Made by a program: the position numbers and the translations under genes
In this document: in pieces, positions 6,382 through 10,571 of the stretch
How the letters are laid out: each line of letters opens with the position of its first letter
Numbering within the stretch: the first letter of the stretch is position 1
The notes under the pieces: model-generated
The model's input: only the letters and a program-made list of their open reading frames with translations
What the model was told of the DNA's origin: nothing
Database searches by the model: none
Source of the DNA: Candidatus Cloacimonadota bacterium
GTDB taxonomy: Bacteria; Cloacimonadota; Cloacimonadia; Cloacimonadales; Cloacimonadaceae
Length of the DNA stretch: 10,571 nt
Assembly: GCA_012519465.1 (NCBI GenBank)
Contig: JAAYQD010000269.1
Coordinates: 1 to 10,571, forward strand
Reading direction: 5' to 3'

Positions 6382-7707
6382 ATGAACCATCTCAGCTATT
6401 TGAAAGAACAGCTCGACGCACAGCCAGACCTGCAGTATGTACTGTCGAGCCACAACTGGAGCACAGATTTCTTGCGCTTTTACCACAGCCAAACCAATTA
6501 TAACATCAGCAAAGACCGCTTTAGCATCGGAGTGCAGATGTGGCGAGGCAAAAAGAGCTATGCCTTTGCCATCGATCAACCCGATCAGGCAAGGATAGAC
6601 GCCACCTTAGCTGAAGCCTTGGGCATCATCGATCAACTGAGCGAAGACCCAGACTTTGTGGATCTGGAGAGCGACCTCACTTTGGCAGCTCCCTCAAAGG
6701 TTCCGAACAATATAGAAGACATCCCTTTACAGCTCAAAACCCAGATTCTGCAGGAGCTGGCGGATGCTGCCCGGCCACATAACTTTGAAATCTATGGCAC
6801 CTTCATCTGCAACCATAGCACCAGCCGCATTATCAACAGCAATGGCATGGATAAAAGCAGCACCGGCTCGCCCATCTATCTGGAAGTGAAGGCGGTGCAC
6901 AACCAGAGCCAGGTGACCGTATTGGAAACCTGGGGTGGAGAGGATTTCAGCCGCTTTCACCTGTCCACCTTCAAGGCAAGGCTGTTGGATAAGATAGCCC
7001 ACTGTGCCAATCCCGTGGTGGATGTGGACCCCGGATATTACGATGTAATCTTTGCCCCGCGCTGTATTGCCGAATTAGCCCAATATCTGGCATGGGGCAT
7101 GAGCGCACGGGCGATTGATCAACGCAGCAGCTATTTTGAAGGCAAGCTGGATACCCAGGTCTTCCCCACCTATCTCAGCATCACAGACGATCCTGAAGAC
7201 AAGGATATCATCTCCCAGGATTACGGCTCAGACGGGCATATCTACCGCCCGCTGAAGCTGATCGACAAAGGCGTGTTTAAGGCTTTCTTTTGCGACAACT
7301 ACTATTCCCACAAAACTGGTTTGCCCAAAAACGGCAATACCGGAGATTGTCTGCGCATTGATGCAGGGGATAAGAGCCTGGAAGAGATGATTGGCAGCGT
7401 AAAGCGTGGCCTGTATATCTCCAGCCTGCATTATATGAATTTTATCAATATGAAAGAGACCTCCATCACAGGGCTCACGCGTGACGGCACCTTCCTGATA
7501 GAAGATGGCAAAATCACCCGTGTGGTCAATTCCCTGCGGTTTACCGATCGCATAGAACGCATCTTTAAAAACATCCTCGCGCTGGAATCCACCGCTAACG
7601 TTATCCCCTTCTCCGAAAATTATGACACATTCTCCATCTCAAGTGTCAAGGCGCCCCATGCCTTGGTGAAGGATTTTAATATCAGCTCTTCAACACACAC
7701 CATTTAG
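6382..7707 (+). CDS. tldE: TldE/PmbA-like subunit of the TldD/E protease
   Basis: The product is 441 residues, normal for PmbA/TldE (about 430-450). The ATG has a strong GGAGG site (6373-6377). Family features are the central YYDVIFAPRCIAELAQYL (219-236), which aligns with the TldD helix that carries HExxxH but has no such motif, then ITDDPEDKD (267-275) and Y-G-S-D-G-H (281-286), K-N-G-N-T-G-D (about 314-320) and LIEDGKITRVVNSLRF (about 373-388) near the C terminus. TldE is the non-catalytic partner in a cytoplasmic TldD/TldE heterodimer that degrades unfolded or leader peptides. In enterobacteria it matures microcin B17 and the antitoxin CcdA. The order tldE then tldD, 8 bases apart with the tldD ribosome-binding site overlapping the tldE stop, fits a stoichiometric pair. 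Confidence 0.87.
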   Translation: MNHLSYLKEQLDAQPDLQYVLSSHNWSTDFLRFYHSQTNYNISKDRFSIGVQMWRGKKSYAFAIDQPDQARIDATLAEALGIIDQLSEDPDFVDLESDLTLAAPSKVPNNIEDIPLQLKTQILQELADAARPHNFEIYGTFICNHSTSRIINSNGMDKSSTGSPIYLEVKAVHNQSQVTVLETWGGEDFSRFHLSTFKARLLDKIAHCANPVVDVDPGYYDVIFAPRCIAELAQYLAWGMSARAIDQRSSYFEGKLDTQVFPTYLSITDDPEDKDIISQDYGSDGHIYRPLKLIDKGVFKAFFCDNYYSHKTGLPKNGNTGDCLRIDAGDKSLEEMIGSVKRGLYISSLHYMNFINMKETSITGLTRDGTFLIEDGKITRVVNSLRFTDRIERIFKNILALESTANVIPFSENYDTFSISSVKAPHALVKDFNISSSTHTI

Positions 7708-7715
7708 GAGAAGGC

Positions 7716-9155
7716 ATGAAAGCACTTATAAAAGATATACTGAATAAAACAAACCTGCCCGACGTCACCTTTGCAGACGTGAGAATCACCCTTACAGATC
7801 ATGAAAGCATCTGGTTTATGAACGGTTTTTTGAGGGGATTTGGCAACAGCCTGGGCTCCCCCGCCCTGGGCATCAGGATGCTCGTGAACGGATGTTGGGG
7901 CTTTGCCGGCAGCAGTGATCTCTCGGCAGCCTCCATCGATAAAGCCGTCCAAACCGCCATCTCCAATGCCCGCAGTGGCAGCCGCTTTATGCAGGAAGCC
8001 GTCAGCTTCCCCTCCCTGCCTGCCACCCAGGCGGAATATCACTTCCAGCCCAAAATCGATCCCTTCAAAATGGATAAGGCAGAAAAGCTGGATTATCTGC
8101 AAAAGCTTGCCACAGCCATCCAGCCCCAAGGCAAAATAGTATATTCCACCGTTTCTGCCCAGTTTTACCGTCAGGAAAAGTATTATGCAAACAGCGAAGG
8201 CAGCTACAGCCACTGCACCTATTATAACACGCTGCCACAAATGAATGTGCTCTCTGCCGATGGCAATCAGACCCAAAGCCGCACCTGGCCTGGTGATATG
8301 AGCGCTGGCAGAGCAGGATTCGAGCTGTTTTACCAGCATGATTTTGAAGCCAATACCCAGAGGATTATCAAGGAAGCCACCGATCTGTTGGATGCCCCCG
8401 TGATCACAGAGGAAAAGGCCGATATCATCATCGGCGGCGGTCATCTGGCGCTGCAAATCCATGAATCCGTGGGTCATGCCACCGAAGCAGACCGCATCTT
8501 TGGCATGGAAATCTCCTATGCCGGCAAAACCTTTGTCAAGCCCGAGATGTTGGGCAAATTCCAATACGGCTCTCCCCTCGTGAATATCTATTCCGATAGC
8601 TCTGATCCCCGTGGCATGGGCTACCATCCCTTGGACGACGAAGGCGTGCCCGGCCGCAAAGTGGATATCATCAAAGATGGCATCCTGGTGGATCAACAAA
8701 CCTCCCGCCATATCGCCCACATGCTGGGGCTGGAGCCCTCCTCCAATATGAAAGGCAGCTTTGCAGACGATTTTCCCTTGGTGAGAATGACAAACTTCTG
8801 TCTGGCACCCGGCTCCGGAACCCTGGAAGAACTGATTGCCTCCACAGAGCATGGATACCTTCTGGACTTTACCAAAACCTGGAGTATAGACGATAATCGC
8901 AACAACTTCCAATTCACCACCGAAATAGGCTATCGCATCGATGATGGCAAGATAACCGGCATCGTGAAGGAACCCACCTATTTTGGCATCACCAAAGACT
9001 TTTGGAATGCCTGCGACGCCGTGTGTGGCAAAGAGGATTGGGAATACTATGGCACCTTCCACTGCGGTAAAGGCGAGCCCGGCCAGGCGATGCTGCTTTC
9101 TCATGGCACTGCACCTGCCAGATTCAAACAGATCAACGTGAGCGTGAATATATAA
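7716..9155 (+). CDS. tldD: TldD metalloprotease (catalytic subunit of TldD/E)
   Basis: The product is 479 residues, the usual size of TldD (about 480). It carries the zinc motif HESVGHATEADR (249-260): His249, Glu250 and His254 in HExxxH, and Cys450 in FHCGKGEPGQ (448-457) as the third ligand expected for this family. Other landmarks are GGGHLALQ before the helix, GMGYHPLDDEGVPGRK (300-315), DGILVDQQTSRHIAHMLG (321-338) and the closing SHGTAPARFKQINV (462-475). All catalytic residues are present, so it should be active, with TldE lining the substrate tunnel. An AGGAG site (7706-7710) overlaps the tldE stop. No recognisable peptide-antibiotic precursor or toxin-antitoxin pair lies nearby, so the physiological substrate is unknown. 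This is probably the last gene of the transcription unit, since a 400-base repeat-rich spacer follows. Confidence 0.93.
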   Translation: MKALIKDILNKTNLPDVTFADVRITLTDHESIWFMNGFLRGFGNSLGSPALGIRMLVNGCWGFAGSSDLSAASIDKAVQTAISNARSGSRFMQEAVSFPSLPATQAEYHFQPKIDPFKMDKAEKLDYLQKLATAIQPQGKIVYSTVSAQFYRQEKYYANSEGSYSHCTYYNTLPQMNVLSADGNQTQSRTWPGDMSAGRAGFELFYQHDFEANTQRIIKEATDLLDAPVITEEKADIIIGGGHLALQIHESVGHATEADRIFGMEISYAGKTFVKPEMLGKFQYGSPLVNIYSDSSDPRGMGYHPLDDEGVPGRKVDIIKDGILVDQQTSRHIAHMLGLEPSSNMKGSFADDFPLVRMTNFCLAPGSGTLEELIASTEHGYLLDFTKTWSIDDNRNNFQFTTEIGYRIDDGKITGIVKEPTYFGITKDFWNACDAVCGKEDWEYYGTFHCGKGEPGQAMLLSHGTAPARFKQINVSVNI

Positions 9156-9220
9156 AACCCAGCTTTATAGCCAGCTTCAGCTTCCTGATAGGGCACGCTG
9201 CACATGCTGCTTCCCTGTTA

Positions 9221-9268
9221 ACCACCCTTGTCTCTCCCTTGTCTCGGCAAGGGAGAGACAAGGGTGGT
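9221..9268. repeat. Perfect 21-bp inverted repeat with 6-base loop
   Basis: The left arm (9221-9241) starts ACCACCCTTG and ends TCTCTCCCTTG. The right arm (9248-9268) is its exact reverse complement, and the loop is TCTCGG. Within the left half, CCCTTGTCTC occurs twice, at 9225-9234 and 9236-9245, so the palindrome is itself built from an 11-base direct repeat. No T tract follows on either strand, which argues against a standard intrinsic terminator. It is more like a REP/MITE-type palindromic element or an mRNA 3'-end stabilising hairpin for tldD. Confidence 0.9.
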
Positions 9269-9303
9269 ACAAAGGAGGCTAAGGGGCGCCAGCCGGTGGC
9301 TGA

Positions 9304-9338
9304 CTTAGGTGTTAGTGGTTAGTTGTTAGGTTTTAGGG
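9304..9338. repeat. Five tandem degenerate heptamers (consensus GTTAGNN)
   Basis: The bases divide without gaps into CTTAGGT, GTTAGTG, GTTAGTT, GTTAGGT and TTTAGGG. Every unit has TTAG at positions 2-5. This matches the style of the heptameric short tandemly repeated sequences known from cyanobacterial intergenic DNA. Function is unknown. Confidence 0.7.
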
Positions 9339-9362
9339 CTTCGCTAATCCTAAGTCTATTAT

Positions 9363-9398
9363 GAATTCGTGAAATCCCTGTAATTAGTGTAATTAGTG
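9363..9398. repeat. Four tandem degenerate nonamers (consensus NAATTNGTG)
   Basis: The bases divide without gaps into GAATTCGTG, AAATCCCTG, TAATTAGTG and TAATTAGTG. The last two are identical; the first and second are diverged but in register. Function is unknown. It sits 25 bases after the heptamer array. Confidence 0.65.
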
Positions 9399-9490
9399 GA
9401 AAACCAAACAGCGGCGGAACGCCACTACCTGTCCACTGTCCCCTGCGACGAAACCGCCTCCCCTTTTTCACTGATCGCTGACATTAGCGC

Positions 9491-9513
9491 TTGACAGAAT
9501 AAACGTATAAAAT
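9491..9513 (+). promoter_or_regulatory. Possible promoter elements upstream of the S8 protease
   Basis: TTGACA (9491-9496) and TATAAAAT (9506-9513) both occur upstream of the ATG at 9556, but only 9 bases apart, far from the usual 17. One of them may be a true element paired with a partner I do not recognise, or the organism's sigma factor may read a different pattern. The position, in an AT-rich patch 43-65 bases before the start codon, supports a promoter in this region. Confidence 0.3.
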
Positions 9514-9555
9514 CATGACGGTGTCAGAAAATATTACAAAAAGCAGAGGTAAACA

Positions 9556-10571
9556 ATGCGCAGACTAATCAGCATAACTCTGATCATGATGATACCAGTC
9601 TTGATTTGTGCAAACGCAATGATGGGTAATCAAGGGGAGCGTCCCCTTTTTGCCAACCATATAGTAAAAATACAGCTTTCCCGGGAAGCTGATGGAACAA
9701 CGAACCTGAGCAAGGAATACCGCTCTGAGGCAGATAGCTTTGGCATTGATGAATTGGACGAGCGGGCTGCCACATGGGGAGAGCATCAGATTATCAGAGC
9801 TCATATACGTATGGTGGACAGGGCTTATGAAGAAGAAGTGGGTTTTGATCGTTGGGTTATCTTGGAATATAAAGAGCGCATAGACGTGTTGGAAGCCATC
9901 AAAGCCTTCAAAGAACACAAGCGCTGGGTGGATGACGCCTGCCCTGAATATATCCGCTATCCTGCTGTCGTGCCCAATGACCCCTTGAATACATCCAACT
10001 GGGGGCACAATAATACCGGTTATAATGGTCCCGGCTCTGGAACCGCCGGCTTTGATTCAAAAGCCCACTTGGCATGGGATCAATCCCAGGGCTACGGCTC
10101 TGCAGATATCATCATTGCCATCATCGATAGCGGTGTGGATACTGGTCATCCAGACCTCAGGCTAATGGCAGGTTATGATTATGGGGATAACGATTCCAAC
10201 CCCATGGATGACAGTGGTGGTGGACAAAACAGTCCCAGAGGTCACGGGACAGCATGTGCCGGTATTGCCGCCGGTATTGCCAATAATGGTATCGGCGTCT
10301 CCGGTATAGCCGGAGACTGCACTGTGATGCCTCTCAAAGCTTCAGACAGCAATGGATACTTGTATGATAGCTATATCATCAATGCCATCACCCATGCCCG
10401 CAACAACGGCGCCCATATCATCAGCCTCAGCCTGGGTGGGGGTGGACAGATGGGAAGCGCCCCTGCCTTTGATAACGCTCTTACAGCTGCCTATAATGCG
10501 GGAATTACTATCTTTGCCGCTACCGGCAATGATAATGCCAGCAGTATCTCATATCCCGCAAATCACAACAG
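9556..10571 (+). CDS. Exported S8 subtilisin-like serine protease, N-terminal part (3' truncated by window edge)
   Basis: The frame from ATG 9556 stays open to the window end, giving 338 residues. An AGAGG site (9545-9549) precedes the start. A signal peptide is clear: MRRLISITLIMMIPVLICANA, given here in full only to residue 21, with likely cleavage after ANA. Residues about 30-140 form a propeptide-like region. PNDPLNTSNWGHNNTG (140-155) is the usual lead-in to these catalytic domains. IIDSGVD contains the catalytic Asp191, RGHGTACAG the catalytic His230, and AATGNDN the oxyanion-hole Asn325. The catalytic Ser (GTS motif) would lie beyond the window. Subtilases of this type in the superphylum are secreted and often end in sorting or Ig-like domains, which cannot be judged here. 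The gene appears to be transcribed separately from the tldD unit. Confidence 0.92.
   Translation, partial: MRRLISITLIMMIPVLICANAMMGNQGERPLFANHIVKIQLSREADGTTNLSKEYRSEADSFGIDELDERAATWGEHQIIRAHIRMVDRAYEEEVGFDRWVILEYKERIDVLEAIKAFKEHKRWVDDACPEYIRYPAVVPNDPLNTSNWGHNNTGYNGPGSGTAGFDSKAHLAWDQSQGYGSADIIIAIIDSGVDTGHPDLRLMAGYDYGDNDSNPMDDSGGGQNSPRGHGTACAGIAAGIANNGIGVSGIAGDCTVMPLKASDSNGYLYDSYIINAITHARNNGAHIISLSLGGGGQMGSAPAFDNALTAAYNAGITIFAATGNDNASSISYPANHN

Larger units (their letters stand above)
9156..9555 (+). other. Repeat-rich intergenic spacer without genes
   Basis: No supported coding sequence or RNA gene lies here. In order it holds a perfect 48-base palindrome (9221-9268), a small CAGCC-GGT-GGCTG hairpin (9290-9302), five tandem heptamers (9304-9338), four tandem nonamers (9363-9398), a GGCG-GAA-CGCC hairpin (9413-9423), two further heptamer-like units (CCTGTCC, ACTGTCC at 9428-9441), and a putative promoter region before the subtilase. 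No clear intrinsic terminator for tldD was found. Confidence 0.7.

Noticed and set aside
7704..9104. A 466-residue open frame on the minus strand covering nearly all of tldD
   Set aside because: It mirrors the well-supported tldD gene, has no ribosome-binding site or family motif that I recognise, and its composition (rich in Gly, Ala, His, Phe) is typical of a codon-bias shadow.
9221..9268. Calling the 21-bp palindrome an intrinsic terminator of tldD
   Set aside because: Neither side is followed by a T tract on the corresponding strand.
9304..9398. CRISPR array
   Set aside because: The repeats are contiguous 7- and 9-base units without spacers, and no cas genes are present.
9565..10008. 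Minus-strand open frame of 147 residues opposite the subtilase N terminus
   Set aside because: It overlaps the signal peptide and propeptide of a clear S8 protease and shows no motif of its own.

Overview
The window looks like a stretch of chromosome from a Gram-negative, double-membraned anaerobe of the Fibrobacterota-Chlorobiota-Bacteroidota superphylum. A Cloacimonadota-like organism is my best guess. The reasons are an MCE-type lipid-transport locus, small exported proteins with a FlgD-type Ig fold, and a large exported subtilase with a long N-terminal region. This is inference from gene content and style, not from a marker gene. No rRNA, tRNA, CRISPR array, transposase or phage gene was seen. 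All the genes are on the + strand and tightly packed.

Layout. Bases 1-401 hold the C-terminal part of a ROK-family sugar kinase or regulator. Bases 472-828 encode a small exported protein with a FlgD-like Ig fold. An intrinsic-terminator-shaped hairpin (861-887) follows, and it lies inside the first codons of the next gene. Bases 845-2223 carry an MlaE-type permease overlapping, through ATGA, an ABC-ATPase homologue in which every nucleotide-handling motif is altered. After a 166-base gap comes a compact run of six genes (2390-9155): an MlaD/MCE protein, a TPR lipoprotein, the enoyl-ACP reductase FabI, a dihydroorotase-fold protein that has lost most of its metal ligands, and the TldE/TldD metalloprotease pair. 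The first three of these overlap one another and the rest are separated by 8-19 bases. A 400-base spacer (9156-9555) then holds three repeat structures: a perfect 21-bp palindrome, five degenerate heptamers and four degenerate nonamers. The window ends inside an S8 subtilisin-like protease (from 9556).

How the genes may work together. MlaE, the ATPase homologue, the MCE protein and the lipoprotein look like a phospholipid-transport system across the envelope. FabI, translationally coupled to the lipoprotein, links it to fatty-acid supply. The dihydroorotase-like protein and TldE/TldD share the probable transcript but have no obvious functional link to lipids.

The most interesting observation is that two intact, apparently expressed genes in this cluster encode probable pseudoenzymes. 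One is the ABC ATPase (Walker A Lys, Q-loop Gln, signature motif, Walker B Glu and H-loop His all replaced). The other is the dihydroorotase homologue (HxH kept; the bridging ligand, two further His and the catalytic Asp replaced).
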